A stretch of 64,000 bases of DNA, taken from assembly GCA_963771025.1 (NCBI GenBank), contig CAVYRL010000001.1, positions 920,441 through 984,440 of the forward strand, given 5' to 3'. Both the position numbers and the translations under genes were made by a program. The notes under the pieces are model-generated. The model saw only the letters and a list, made by a program, of their open reading frames with translations, did no database searches and was not told the DNA's origin. Below, piece by piece: positions 10,701 through 21,727 of the stretch (within the stretch, counting starts at the first letter, position 1; each line of letters starts with the position of its first letter). This DNA comes from Miltoncostaea sp963771025. Lineage in GTDB: Bacteria > Actinomycetota > Thermoleophilia > Miltoncostaeales > Miltoncostaeaceae.

Positions 10701-11113
10701 CCCGTGTCGGTGACCATCACGGAGCCCTCGGCTCCCACCCAGTCGCCGATGTCGAGATCGCAGGCGTCGGCGAACCCCTGCTCACCCATCGCGGAGCGGG
10801 AGATGAAGAGCTGGACGCTCCCGCTCTCGTCCTTGAGCTGCGCGAAGAGCAACCCGCCGTGGTTGCGGATCAGCATCAGGCGGCCGGCGACGCGCACGAC
10901 GGTCTCCGTCGTCGTGCCCGCGGCGAGCGCGCCGAACTCCGCGCGCACGGACCCCGCGTCGTGGTCGCGCGGGTACGTGACGGGGTACGGATCGATGCCC
11001 CGCCGGCGCAGGGCGTCGAGCTTCTTCAGCCGCCGCGCGCGCTGTATCGCCGCGCCTCCCGAGAGGTTCCCCGGCGTCGTCGGTGTATCCCCGCTACCTG
11101 ATCCGTCGGCCAT
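7763..11113 (-). CDS. lysX: Lysyl-tRNA synthetase fused to MprF-type lysyl-phosphatidylglycerol synthase
   Basis: 1116-residue bifunctional protein. Residues ~1-505 are a class II lysyl-tRNA synthetase: OB-fold anticodon domain, motif 2 (FEMGRVFRNEGLDTRHNPEF) near 260, and motif 3 (GLGVGVDRLVMLLAG) near 485. After a linker, ~560-760 hold about six membrane segments. Residues ~775-1116 are the DUF2156/MprF catalytic domain (LFFSSDGRAFIAYAYLQGHA, then ASGDPIG). The predicted role is to make Lys-tRNA and transfer lysine to phosphatidylglycerol at the membrane. In mycobacterial LysX the order is reversed (MprF first, LysRS last). Start ATG at 11113 follows GGGGAGG; an in-frame ATG at 11173 is less likely. 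This may also be the only cellular LysRS. Confidence 0.9.
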   Translation of the reverse strand: MADGSGSGDTPTTPGNLSGGAAIQRARRLKKLDALRRRGIDPYPVTYPRDHDAGSVRAEFGALAAGTTTETVVRVAGRLMLIRNHGGLLFAQLKDESGSVQLFISRSAMGEQGFADACDLDIGDWVGAEGSVMVTDTGELSVATTSMALLGKALRPLATKGHGLTDPETRFRQRYLDLILNPEARRVADVRQRTVAAIRQFLGARGYVEVETPVLQAEAGGATARPFITHHNALNVEMYMRIALELYLKRLIAGGYEKVFEMGRVFRNEGLDTRHNPEFTMLEAYEALADYRDMMELTEQMVAAAAMAANGTTVIQIDGQPVDLAPPWRRATMYELITEHLGIDVHPSMPLGEARRIATEAGVEFEESWGSGKICDEIYDAGVEHLLVGPIFVCDHPRETSPLARAHRDDPTLVERFEVVVAARELANAYSELTDPVDQRTRFEAEARAKAAGDLEAGDVDEDYLRAMELGMPPTGGLGVGVDRLVMLLAGAPSIREVILFPTLRPEEGAAPASPPALHGSISAIIARKDAEHVAPTVAHSDARPQDRVVLPPASRGRPQRRLVLAVLAALAGLATALVALPGVHSRFGGRFDTVADLDIRAGSMVASVIIGFICLLVAGQLARGKEAAWWVAVVLLSAATVAHLLKGPHPVAMLLTIGVLVALVWCKDDFRSPPDPPSLWTAVRFVPIWLGVVLVYGFLALFVEREHLSPGLTFTGALDTIFSGLVGLDGPYTYERPIFGRFFPDSLIALGIAGLLIFAFLIFRPLADRRTVSEEDRVRAQALVHRYGWDTLAYFSLRDDKSLFFSSDGRAFIAYAYLQGHALASGDPIGAPESIPLVIDEFRAFCAERGWRTAFLAVRESDLPLYEARGMRGLYLGDEAIIRCQTFSLTAPGMKKVRQSVNRVARDHQFALMRESDAGPELVGQLNAISEAWRGKDPERGFTMALSQDVHGDNPEMLLAVARREGRAAGFLRLVPCVGDQPGYSLDLMRRDPEAPNGITEFLIARAAEELGGLGVSRLSMNFAAWGRLFDAEATLGPRDRVMKWFVNRLNPFFQVKSLYDFNEKFKPEWLPRSMVYEEATDLPRVAMLYAGVEGFLNVPVLGPLLVPPVVADAG

Positions 11114-11183
11114 CGGGCACCTCCCCGCGAATGACGCGGGGACTGTAACCGGCCCTGCGGTCAACCGCAGCACGGAGCCGTTC

Positions 11184-12008
11184 TCAGCCCGCGGCGATCA
11201 GAAGCACCCCTCCCACCGCCACCCCCGCGCCGGCCGCCTGCAGGCGGCCGAGCCGCTCGTGCAGCACGGTGCCGGCCAGCACGACGGTGGTCACCGGGTA
11301 CAGCGACCCGAGCACCGCGACCACGCTCACGGCGCCGCGCTGGCTGCCGGCGGCGAACAGCAGGTTGGCGCACACGTCCAGGGACCCCGAACACACGACG
11401 AAGAGGGCGGTGCGCCGCGACATCGCGAGGCTCGTCCCCGCGGCCACCAGCACGATCAGCCCGATCGGCACCGACGTGCCGCGGGCGGCGACGATGGCCC
11501 ATATCGGGCTCGCGCCCGATCCCGCGGCGAGCAGCGAGAAGAATCCACCGAAGCCCAGCGCCGCGACCACCGCCAGGCCGATGCCGCGACGCGACGCCGG
11601 GCCGGGCGCGCGCGCGGCGAGGCAGGCGCCGGCCAGCGCGACGACCATCCCGACCAGCGCGAGGGCGCCGGGGATGCGTCCGGCGATCAGATCGACCGCG
11701 ATCGGCACCACCGCTCCGAGCGCCGAGATCGGGGCCACCAGGCTGATCGTCCCGATCGCCATCGCGCGGTAGAAGGCGGCGAGGCCTACCAGACCCGCCA
11801 CGCCGGACAACGAGGCCAGGGCCAGATCACCAGCCGGCGGCACATCCGGCCGCACGATCACCACGACCGAGAGGATCAGCAGCAGCCCGACGCACTGCGC
11901 GAGCACCACCACCGCGAGCACGGCCGCGCGCCGGCTGGCGACGCCCCCGAAGAAGTCGGCCACACCCCACGACAGGCCTGAGAGCAGGCCGAGGACCACC
12001 GCGAGCAT
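11184..12008 (-). CDS. EamA-family transporter
   Basis: 274-residue DMT-superfamily permease with ten predicted membrane helices in two repeats; the N-terminal repeat opens GLLSGLSWGVADFFGGVASR. The second repeat ends with the usual GTVLHERLGRLQAAGAG pattern (helix 9-10 with conserved Glu-Arg). Substrate unknown. It lies 15 bp after the glutathionyl-hydroquinone reductase gene and 70 bp before lysX; that 70 bp is the only sizeable gap in this part of the run and could hold a promoter for lysX. Confidence 0.85.
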   Translation of the reverse strand: MLAVVLGLLSGLSWGVADFFGGVASRRAAVLAVVVLAQCVGLLLILSVVVIVRPDVPPAGDLALASLSGVAGLVGLAAFYRAMAIGTISLVAPISALGAVVPIAVDLIAGRIPGALALVGMVVALAGACLAARAPGPASRRGIGLAVVAALGFGGFFSLLAAGSGASPIWAIVAARGTSVPIGLIVLVAAGTSLAMSRRTALFVVCSGSLDVCANLLFAAGSQRGAVSVVAVLGSLYPVTTVVLAGTVLHERLGRLQAAGAGVAVGGVLLIAAG

Positions 12009-12023
12009 CGCGCCGCCCGCCGG

Positions 12024-12967
12024 CTATCCGCGCCCGTGCGGCTGCGTCAGGTCGAGGGCCGGGCCCTTGGGCACGATGCCCGTCGGGTTGATGGACGTGT
12101 GCGTCACGTAGTAGTGCCGCTTGATGTGGTCGAAGTCCACGGTCTCGGCCACGCCGGGCACCTGGTAGAGGTCGCGCAGGTACGGCCACAGCGAGGGGTG
12201 GTCAACGATCCGGCGCAGGTTGCACTTGAAGTGCAGGGCGTACACCGCGTCGAAGCGCACCAGCGTGGTGAAGAGGCGCCAATCGGCTTCGGTGCAACGG
12301 TCGCCCAGCAGATAGCGACGCGTCAACAGGCGCGCGTCGAGGTCGTCGAGCGTGGCGAAGAGGGCGTCGAACGCCTCCTCGTAGGCCTCCTGCGTGGTGG
12401 CGAAGCCCGCGCGGTACACCCCGTCGTTGACCGTCCGGTAGACGACGTCGTTGACGACGTCGATCTCGTCCCTCAGCTCGGCCGGGTAGAGGTCGAGCGA
12501 TGCCTCGCCCCACGCGTCGAACTCGCTGTTGAGCATCCGGAGGATCTCCGGCGACTCGTTGTTGACGATCTGCCCGGTCTCCCGGTCCCACAGCGCCGGC
12601 ACGGTCACGCGGCCGCGGAAGCCGGGGTCCGACGCGGCATAGGCCTCGGACAGGAACGCGAAGCCGTTGACCGGATCGGGGCCGTGGCCGGACCCGTCGG
12701 TGAACGCCCAGCCGCGCTCGTCGCGCACCGGGTCGACGACCGACATCGAGATGACGTCCTCGAGCTTCTTCAGGTGGCGCACGATGATCGTGCGGTGGGC
12801 CCACGGGCACGCGAGCGAGACGTACAGGTGATACCGCCCGGGCTCCGCGCGGAACCCCGATCCGCCGTCGGCCGTCACGGTCGCCCGGAAGTGGCTCTCC
12901 TGGCGGACGAACCGGCCGCGCTCATCCGTCTCGGCGCGGAACTGGGACAGTGCCCGTGGGTCGCGGG

Positions 12968-12971
<4 letters not shown>
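12024..12971 (-). CDS. Glutathione S-transferase, Xi class (glutathionyl-hydroquinone reductase-like)
   Basis: 315-residue cytosolic thioredoxin-fold protein of the YqjG/ECM4 (Xi-class GST) family, which reduces glutathionylated hydroquinones. The catalytic cysteine is in SLACPWAHRT (~residue 53), the family's C-P-W-A signature. Other Xi-class hallmarks are the VVDPVRDERGWAF block, VPALWDRETGQIVNNESPEI and the C-terminal HYYVTHTSINPTGIVPKGP end. Actinobacteria generally use mycothiol rather than glutathione, so the physiological thiol is uncertain. The ATG at 12971 overlaps the uvrA stop (ATGA). Confidence 0.9.
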
Positions 12972-15835
<2,864 letters not shown>

Positions 15836-16092
15836 CAGGACAGTCTAGTGGCGACGTCGGCGCATCCGCCTGATCGGCGCGCTCGTGCGGTTCGTGTCAC
15901 CTTGGCCCACCGGACATGCGGATGCCGGCCGGGTTGGCCCCCGACACATACGCACCCGCCGCGGGTCCTCCTACCGTTGTTGCGGTGCTATCACCTGCAC
16001 TGCACGTCATCGGCCGCCGCGCGCCTCATGCCCGTGCCGAGGACGCCGATAGCGACGATGAACCACGAGCATCTCGTCAACGTACTCCTGGT

Positions 16093-18369
16093 GTGACACC
16101 CGCCGACGACGACCTAAGGACCGCGCAGTTGCCCCCGATCCCGCCGGGTCCCCGCAACCCGTTCTCGTCCCTGCGCCGCGCGCTCGCCCTGATGGCGATC
16201 GCGATCGTGGCGCTGATGTCGGTGGCCGGAATCGCCACCGCCGCCGATGCCGCTCCCGCCGCGCAGGTGCCGGCGAGCGTCGTTCAGCCGCTCGGCGCCG
16301 TCGAGGAGCCCGTGGTGGTCCCGTACACGCAGCTGATCGGCGCCGCCGACGCCCGCAACCTGAACGCGGCCGTGGTCAACACCTCGAGCTACTGGGTCGC
16401 GGCGACCGACCGGGAGGGCCGCGTCATCGCGGCGCAGATCCCCCGGCCCAAGGCGGGGCAGGACTTCGCGCAGCCGGCGGCCGCCGCGGACGCGGCCCCG
16501 GCCAACCCCAAGTCGCCCCCGGGCGCATTCGACCTCGCGGCATCGCTGCGGGCCGATGGCGTGACCGTGCTCCAGCCGGCCGCTTCGGCGGCCTCCGGCT
16601 CGGGGCTCAGCCCCCTGATGCGCTACCTGATGCTGCCGCTCGGAATCGCGATCATCGCGGTGCTGGCGCTCGGCAGCATCGTGCTCGTGCGGCGCATGAT
16701 GGGCAACAAGCAGGGCGGCTCGCGCGGGGGCATGGCCGGCCACGGCAAGATCCGCAAGAACGCCCAGGTCGAGCCCCCCGCGGTGCGCTTCGGCGACGTC
16801 GCGGGCTGCGACGAGGCCGTCGAGGAGCTCCGGGAGGTGGTGCTCTTCCTCACCGACCCGGACCGCTTCCTCAAGGTCGGCGCCCGCATGCCGCGCGGCG
16901 TGATACTCCACGGCCCTCCGGGGACCGGCAAGACGTTGCTCGCCAAGGCCGTCGCCGGCGAGTCCGGCGTCCCCTTCTTCGCCCTGTCCGGCTCGGACTT
17001 CGTCGACACCTATGTGGGAGTGGGCGCGTCCCGGGTCCGCGACCTGTTCGCGCTCGCCCGCAAGAGCCCCACGGGCGCGATCATCTTCTTCGACGAGATC
17101 GACGCCATCGGCCGCGCCCGCGGGGGCGGCGCGGGTGGCGCGGACTCCGAGCGCGAGGGCACCCTCAACCAGCTGCTGGTCGAGCTCGACGGCTTCGGCG
17201 ATCGCGATCGCGTCGTCGTGGTCGCCGCGACCAACCGGCTCGACATGCTCGACACCGCGCTGCTGCGGCCGGGCCGCTTCGACCGCCGGGTCCAGGTGGG
17301 CCTGCCGGCGGAGACCGGACGCCTCGCGATCCTGAAGCTGCACTCCAGGGGGATGCCGATCGCGACCCCCGAGTCGCTGGAGGCCCTGGCCCGCGTGACG
17401 GCCGGGTTCGCCGGCGCCGACCTCTCCAACATGGTCAACGAAGCGGCGATCATGGCCGCCCGCGACGGCCGCGAGTCGATCATGGCCCACGACCTCGACG
17501 AGGGCATGCTGCGCGCCATCGCCGGACCCCAGAAGGCCGACCGCCGCATCGCCGAGGGCGAGCTCGAGGTGATCGCATGGCACGAGGCCGGCCACGCGCT
17601 CGCCGCGGAGCTCTGCCCGACGCATCAGAAGGCCCAGAAGGTCACGATCCTCGCCCGCGGCGACGCGGGCGGCCTGGCCCTCTATGGCAACCTGGACCGC
17701 ACGCTCACCTCGCAGCAGCACCTCCACGAGCGGATGGTGGTGGCCATGGCGGGTCGGGCCGCGGAGCAGATCCGTTTCGGGATCATCTCCTCGGGCGCCG
17801 CCAACGACCTCGAGCAGGTCAACATGATGGCCCGCGAGGCGGTGGAGCGGCTCGGGTTCTCGCCCCGCGTGGGCCAGATCATCTCCACCAGCGGTCCGCA
17901 CCAGATGCCGCTGTCCGGCGAGACCCGCCGGGTGATCGACGAGGAGATGCGCCGCATGGTGGACGAGGCGTACGTGGACGCCGTGGCGCTGCTGACGGAT
18001 CACCGCGAGGAACTGGACGCCTTCGGGGCCCTGCTGCTGGAGCGCACCCAGGTGGACCGCGCCGACATCGACGAGCTGCTGTCCGGGCTCACCGGCGGCG
18101 GACGCCGGCTGCCGGCCCGCGCCGACGCCCTGCCGACCTCCCGGGAGCCCGTCTCGGTCCCGGTCGTCGAGCCGATCCCGGAGGCCGTCGCCGTCTCCCA
18201 GCCCGTGCAGGATGCGGAGCGGCGCCGGCGGCGGTCGATCCCGCTCCCGCGGGGACGGCGCATCCGCACCGGCGTGGAGGGCGCGGCCGCCGCGATCTAC
18301 ACGGTCACGATCCCGCGGCTCAGCGTCCGGCGCCGGCGTACCCGCCGCAAGGGGCCCGGCATCGCCTGA
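16093..18369 (+). CDS. ftsH: ATP-dependent zinc metalloprotease FtsH
   Basis: Membrane-anchored AAA+ protease that degrades misfolded membrane and short-lived proteins. 758 residues from a GTG at 16093: first membrane helix ~34-54, extracytoplasmic domain, second helix ~180-200, AAA module (Walker A GPPGTGKT, Walker B IIFFDEID, arginine finger RPGRFDRR), then the M41 protease with HEAGH and the third zinc ligand Asp in SSGAANDLEQ. The pore loop reads YVGVG where FVGVG is usual. The last ~110 residues are a Pro- then Arg-rich basic tail. I rejected the in-frame ATG at 15916 because codons 15916-16092 have many A/T third positions, unlike the gene body. The 257 bp before 16093 is a divergent promoter region with uvrA. 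A strong hairpin follows the stop. Confidence 0.92.
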   Translation: MTPADDDLRTAQLPPIPPGPRNPFSSLRRALALMAIAIVALMSVAGIATAADAAPAAQVPASVVQPLGAVEEPVVVPYTQLIGAADARNLNAAVVNTSSYWVAATDREGRVIAAQIPRPKAGQDFAQPAAAADAAPANPKSPPGAFDLAASLRADGVTVLQPAASAASGSGLSPLMRYLMLPLGIAIIAVLALGSIVLVRRMMGNKQGGSRGGMAGHGKIRKNAQVEPPAVRFGDVAGCDEAVEELREVVLFLTDPDRFLKVGARMPRGVILHGPPGTGKTLLAKAVAGESGVPFFALSGSDFVDTYVGVGASRVRDLFALARKSPTGAIIFFDEIDAIGRARGGGAGGADSEREGTLNQLLVELDGFGDRDRVVVVAATNRLDMLDTALLRPGRFDRRVQVGLPAETGRLAILKLHSRGMPIATPESLEALARVTAGFAGADLSNMVNEAAIMAARDGRESIMAHDLDEGMLRAIAGPQKADRRIAEGELEVIAWHEAGHALAAELCPTHQKAQKVTILARGDAGGLALYGNLDRTLTSQQHLHERMVVAMAGRAAEQIRFGIISSGAANDLEQVNMMAREAVERLGFSPRVGQIISTSGPHQMPLSGETRRVIDEEMRRMVDEAYVDAVALLTDHREELDAFGALLLERTQVDRADIDELLSGLTGGGRRLPARADALPTSREPVSVPVVEPIPEAVAVSQPVQDAERRRRRSIPLPRGRRIRTGVEGAAAAIYTVTIPRLSVRRRRTRRKGPGIA

Positions 18370-18375
18370 TCGTCC

Positions 18376-18409
18376 GATGCCCTTCCCCGCCACCACGGGG
18401 AAGGGCATC
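18376..18409 (+). terminator. Hairpin terminator after ftsH
   Basis: Perfect 14-bp inverted repeat (GATGCCCTTCCCCG and its complement) around a 6-nt loop, 6 bp after the ftsH stop. No U-tract follows, which is common for strong GC-rich terminators. It contains the first in-frame ATG of the next gene, arguing that translation of that gene begins downstream. Confidence 0.7.
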
Positions 18410-18418
18410 ATCCCGGGT

Positions 18419-19072
18419 GTGCTGGACCTGACGCCCGACGAGCTGCTGTCCACCACGCGGGCGGTGCGGAGGCGTCTCGACCTCGAGCGTCCCGTCAACA
18501 CCCGGCTGGTCATCGAGTGTCTCGAGCTGGCCCAGCAGGCGCCGAGCGGGGGCAACCGCCAGAAGACGGTGTTCGTGGTGGTGACCGACCCGGAGCGACG
18601 CGCGGCGCTGGCCGACGTGTATCGGCGCGCCTGGGAGCGCTACGTGACCGAGGGGGTCAGCGCGACGCCCGCCCCTCCCCCCTCGTCCGATCCCCAGAAG
18701 CGCATGCGCCAGAAGCGGATCGGCGCCTCCGCGCTGTACCTCGCCGACCACATGGCCGAGGTGCCGGTGCTCGTGGTCCCCTGCCACGCGGGACGCACGG
18801 AGAACCGCGCGCATGTGGTGCAGGCCTCGGCCTTCGGCTCGGCGCTCCCCGCCGTGTGGAGCTTCATGCTGGCGGCGCGCGCACGCGGTCTCGGCACCGC
18901 CTGGACGACGATCCACCTCTTCTATGAGCGCGAGGCCGCGGAGGTGCTGGGAATCCCCTTCGAGGAGGTCTCCCAGATGGCCCTCATCCCGCTCGCCCAC
19001 ACCATCGGCACCGACTTCAGGGCCGGCCCTCGGGAGCCGCTCGAGAGCTTCGCGCGCTGGGACGCGTGGTGA
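18419..19072 (+). CDS. Nitroreductase-family FMN oxidoreductase
   Basis: 217-residue flavoprotein of the nitroreductase superfamily. Typical features are the N-terminal RAVRRRLD, the FMN-contacting QAPSGGNRQ (~45) and the C-terminal GLGTAWTTIHL region that packs on the flavin. Such enzymes reduce nitro compounds, quinones or related substrates with NAD(P)H or F420H2; the substrate is not evident. I prefer the GTG at 18419, because the earlier in-frame ATG at 18377 sits within the ftsH terminator stem. The 3' end overlaps a convergent small gene by 56 bp. Confidence 0.85.
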   Translation: MLDLTPDELLSTTRAVRRRLDLERPVNTRLVIECLELAQQAPSGGNRQKTVFVVVTDPERRAALADVYRRAWERYVTEGVSATPAPPPSSDPQKRMRQKRIGASALYLADHMAEVPVLVVPCHAGRTENRAHVVQASAFGSALPAVWSFMLAARARGLGTAWTTIHLFYEREAAEVLGIPFEEVSQMALIPLAHTIGTDFRAGPREPLESFARWDAW

Positions 19073-19313
19073 CGCCGGTGTCGGGGCGCTCGGCCTCCTC
19101 GGCGCGCCACTTCTCGAGCAGCTCCTCATGGCGCCGCCGGCGCTCGGCCTCGTCGTCCCACCGCCGGTCGGCCCGATGAGCGGCCTCCCACCCGTCGCCC
19201 CAGAAGGGCCCCGGCACCGGTAGCCCGCACATCGCCGCGAAGATGTCGTCCTCCTCGAGGCCCGGCGCCGCGAGTGAGCGGAAGACCGTGTCCTCGGGGT
19301 CGGAGGGCTTCAC
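19017..19313 (-). CDS. Small hypothetical protein downstream of uvrB
   Basis: 98 residues, unrecognised. Its ATG overlaps the uvrB stop as ATGA, the arrangement seen between true operon partners in this window. The N-terminal half (EEDDIFAAMCGLPVPGPFWGDGW) is acidic then aromatic; the C-terminal half is a charged helical segment rich in Arg/Glu/Trp. It overlaps the end of the convergent nitroreductase gene by 56 bp, so the C-terminus may be poorly constrained. Real gene status rests on position and composition only. Confidence 0.5.
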   Translation of the reverse strand: MKPSDPEDTVFRSLAAPGLEEDDIFAAMCGLPVPGPFWGDGWEAAHRADRRWDDEAERRRRHEELLEKWRAEEAERPDTGVTTRPSARSSRAAPEGRP

Positions 19314-21409
19314 CGCCGCCGGCCTCCGGTCGATGACGCCCGCCTTCCGGACCTGCGGGGGACCGGCGTCGTCCCCCGGGGCCGGGCGTCCCCGGCCGGG
19401 CCGCCGCCGGCCCGCTCGAGCAGTTCGCGCCGCAGATCGGCGATCTCGTCGCGCAGCCGGGCGGCGTGCTCGAACTTGAGCTCCTCCGCGGCCACGAACA
19501 TCTCCTGCTCGCGATCCACGATCATCCGCTCCAGCTCGTCCGGGGCGACGTCGGCCAGCGCGTCAACCTCGCCGCGGCGGGGGCGTCGCGGCGCCGCCTC
19601 GTCGCCGAGCCCGAGCAGCTCGGCGATGTCCGAGACGCCCTTCGTGATAGAGGCGGGGGTGATCCCGTGCTCCTCGTTGTAGGCCACCTGGATCGCGCGC
19701 CGCCGGTTGGTCTCGCCGATGGCGGTGCGCATGGCCTCGGTCTCGCGATCGGCGTACATGATCACCCTGCCGTCGACGTTGCGCGCGGCACGGCCGATGG
19801 TCTGGATCAACGAGGTGGTCCCGCGCAGGAACCCCTCCTTGTCGGCGTCGAGGATCGCCACCAGGGTCACCTCGGGAAGGTCGAGGCCCTCGCGCAGCAG
19901 GTTGACCCCGACCAGGACGTCGAACTCACCCAGCCGTAGGGCGCGCACGATGCGGATCCGCTCGATGGTGTCGATCTCGGAGTGCAGATAGCGGGCCCGC
20001 ACACCGGCTTCGAGCAGGTACTCGGTGAGGTCCTCGGCCATCTTCTTGGTGAGCGTGGTCACCAGCGCGCGCTCGTCGCGGTCCGAGCGCGTGCGGATCT
20101 CGGCCAGCAGATCGTCGATCTGATGATGGGTGGGGCGCACGTCAACGTCGGGGTCGACGAGGCCGGTGGGGCGGATGATCTGCTCCACCACGTTCTCGGA
20201 CGAGCGCCGCTCGAAGTCGCCCGGGGTGGCCGAGACGAAGACCAGCTGCCCGACCCGCTCGAGGAACTCCGGCAGCTGCAGCGGCCGGTTGTCGAGTGCC
20301 GACGGCAGGCGGAAGCCGGCGTCGATCAGCGCGAGCTTGCGCGAGCGGTCGCCCTCGTACATCCCCCGCAGCTGGCCCATCGTGTTGTGCGACTCGTCGA
20401 TGAAGCAGAGGAAGTCGCCGGGGAAGAAGTCGAGCAGCGTGTGAGGCGGCTCACCGGGGGCGCGACCGTCGAGGATGCGCGAGTAGTTCTCGATGCCCGA
20501 GCAGAACCCGAGCTCGCGGATCATCTCCATGTCGTACTCGGTGCGCTGGCGCAGCCGGTGGGCCTCGACCAGCTTTCCCGCCACCTCGAATCCGCGCAGC
20601 TGCTCCTCGAGCTCCGCGCGGATGTCGCGCAGCGCGCGGTCGATGGTCTCGGGCGGGGTGATGTAGTGCGTCGCCGGGTAGATCGCCAGGTGGCGCGGCG
20701 TGCCGTGCACCTCGCCGGTGAGCGGGTCGAACTCGGTGATGCTCTCCACCTCGTCGCCGAACATCGAGATGCGATAGGCCATCTCGGAGTCGGCCGGCTG
20801 CACCTCGAGGGTGTCGCCGCGCACCCGGAAGCGACCGCGCTCGAGCACCATGTCGTTGCGCTGGTACTGGGTCTCCACCAGCCGGCGGAAGATCCGCTCG
20901 CGGGGGTGCTCCTCGCCCACCGTCAGCAGCACGACCCGGTCGCGGTAGATCTCGGGCGAGCCGACGCCGTAGATGCAGCTCACCGAGGCCACGATGACCA
21001 CGTCGCGGCGGGCCAGCAGGGCCGCCGTGGCCGAGTGGCGCAGGCGGTCGATCTCGTCGTTGATCGACGAGTCCTTCTCGATGTACGTGTCCGTGGCCGC
21101 GATGTAGGCCTCGGGCTGGTAGTAGTCGTAGTAGCTCACGAAGTACTCGACCGCCGCGTCGGGCAGCAACTCGCGGAACTCGTTGCAGAGCTGGGCGGCC
21201 AGCGTCTTGTTGTGCGCGATCACGAGGGCGGGGCGCGCGGCCTGCGCGATCACCTGGGCCATCGTGAAGGTCTTGCCCGATCCGGTGACGCCGAGCAGCG
21301 TCTGGAAGTCGTCTCCGCGCGCCAGCCCCGCCGACAGCTCGGCGATCGCGCGGGGCTGATCGCCGGTGGGCTCGTACGCCGTCGTGAGCGAGAACGGGAC
21401 GGTGGACAC
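19310..21409 (-). CDS. uvrB: Excinuclease ABC subunit B
   Basis: Helicase-like subunit of nucleotide excision repair; it receives damage from UvrA and recruits UvrC. 699 residues with the N-terminal YEPTGDQPRAI Q-motif-like region, Walker A GVTGSGKTFT, the Tyr-rich beta-hairpin (FVSYYDYYQPEAY), the DESH-type motif (IDESH) and motif VI (QTIGRAARN). The C-terminus has the UVR coiled coil (EELKFEHAARLRDEI) that binds UvrC. Start ATG at 21409. The upstream 318 bp is shared with the divergent gloA-like gene. Confidence 0.97.
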   Translation of the reverse strand: MSTVPFSLTTAYEPTGDQPRAIAELSAGLARGDDFQTLLGVTGSGKTFTMAQVIAQAARPALVIAHNKTLAAQLCNEFRELLPDAAVEYFVSYYDYYQPEAYIAATDTYIEKDSSINDEIDRLRHSATAALLARRDVVIVASVSCIYGVGSPEIYRDRVVLLTVGEEHPRERIFRRLVETQYQRNDMVLERGRFRVRGDTLEVQPADSEMAYRISMFGDEVESITEFDPLTGEVHGTPRHLAIYPATHYITPPETIDRALRDIRAELEEQLRGFEVAGKLVEAHRLRQRTEYDMEMIRELGFCSGIENYSRILDGRAPGEPPHTLLDFFPGDFLCFIDESHNTMGQLRGMYEGDRSRKLALIDAGFRLPSALDNRPLQLPEFLERVGQLVFVSATPGDFERRSSENVVEQIIRPTGLVDPDVDVRPTHHQIDDLLAEIRTRSDRDERALVTTLTKKMAEDLTEYLLEAGVRARYLHSEIDTIERIRIVRALRLGEFDVLVGVNLLREGLDLPEVTLVAILDADKEGFLRGTTSLIQTIGRAARNVDGRVIMYADRETEAMRTAIGETNRRRAIQVAYNEEHGITPASITKGVSDIAELLGLGDEAAPRRPRRGEVDALADVAPDELERMIVDREQEMFVAAEELKFEHAARLRDEIADLRRELLERAGGGPAGDARPRGTTPVPRRSGRRASSTGGRRR

Positions 21410-21727
21410 CCCACAAGGTTAGCGCCGCGGTCCACAGCGGCCCGGCCGACCGCCGGGCCAAGAATCACGATGCATTGTTGGGTGTCCGGGCCAAAGTGTG
21501 ACCCCCACCCCCCCGCCTATCTTTCGACTCGTGTTGTGAGGGAGTCATCGGGAGGCCCCGCACACACACCAGGCCCCGCGACCGGGACGCGGGGCTTCGC
21601 ACCTCAGCCGGTGGCGCCGCTCAAGGCGCCACCGGCTGCCCCCAATTCCGGGGCGGATCGGACGCAGGACCCCGGCAGGAGACCGTCCACTACGCTGGCG
21701 CTGTCGTCGTCATCCCCGGAGGTACCG
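21410..21727. other. Divergent intergenic region with three hairpins
   Basis: 318 bp between uvrB and the gloA-like gene with no credible protein-coding frame. It holds three perfect inverted repeats: 21439-21459 (8-bp stem, probably in the uvrB leader), 21573-21595 (8-bp stem) and 21605-21638 (14-bp stem). The run of A/T-richer bases around 21515-21530 (TATCTT) could be a rightward -10 box. No LexA-type palindrome seen. Confidence 0.6.
21530..21640 (+). ncRNA. Candidate small RNA or structured leader ending in a 14-bp hairpin
   Basis: Hypothesis only. A possible -10 (TATCTT, ~21518) is followed by ~110 nt ending in two adjacent hairpins: GCCCCGCG/CGCGGGGC at 21573-21595 and a perfect 14-bp stem with loop GCTCAA at 21605-21638. 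No coding gene ends here, so a strong terminator-like stem needs another explanation: a short RNA, or a leader/attenuator for the gene that starts at 21728. No known RNA family recognised. Confidence 0.3.

Noticed and set aside
15836..16092. ATG at 15916 as the FtsH start
   Set aside because: The extra 59 codons have many A/T third positions, unlike the rest of the gene, and precede the expected cytoplasmic N-terminus; treated as promoter DNA.
21410..21727. LexA/SOS box upstream of uvrB (and of uvrA at 15836-15915)
   Set aside because: No GAAC-N4-GTTC or similar palindrome seen in either region.
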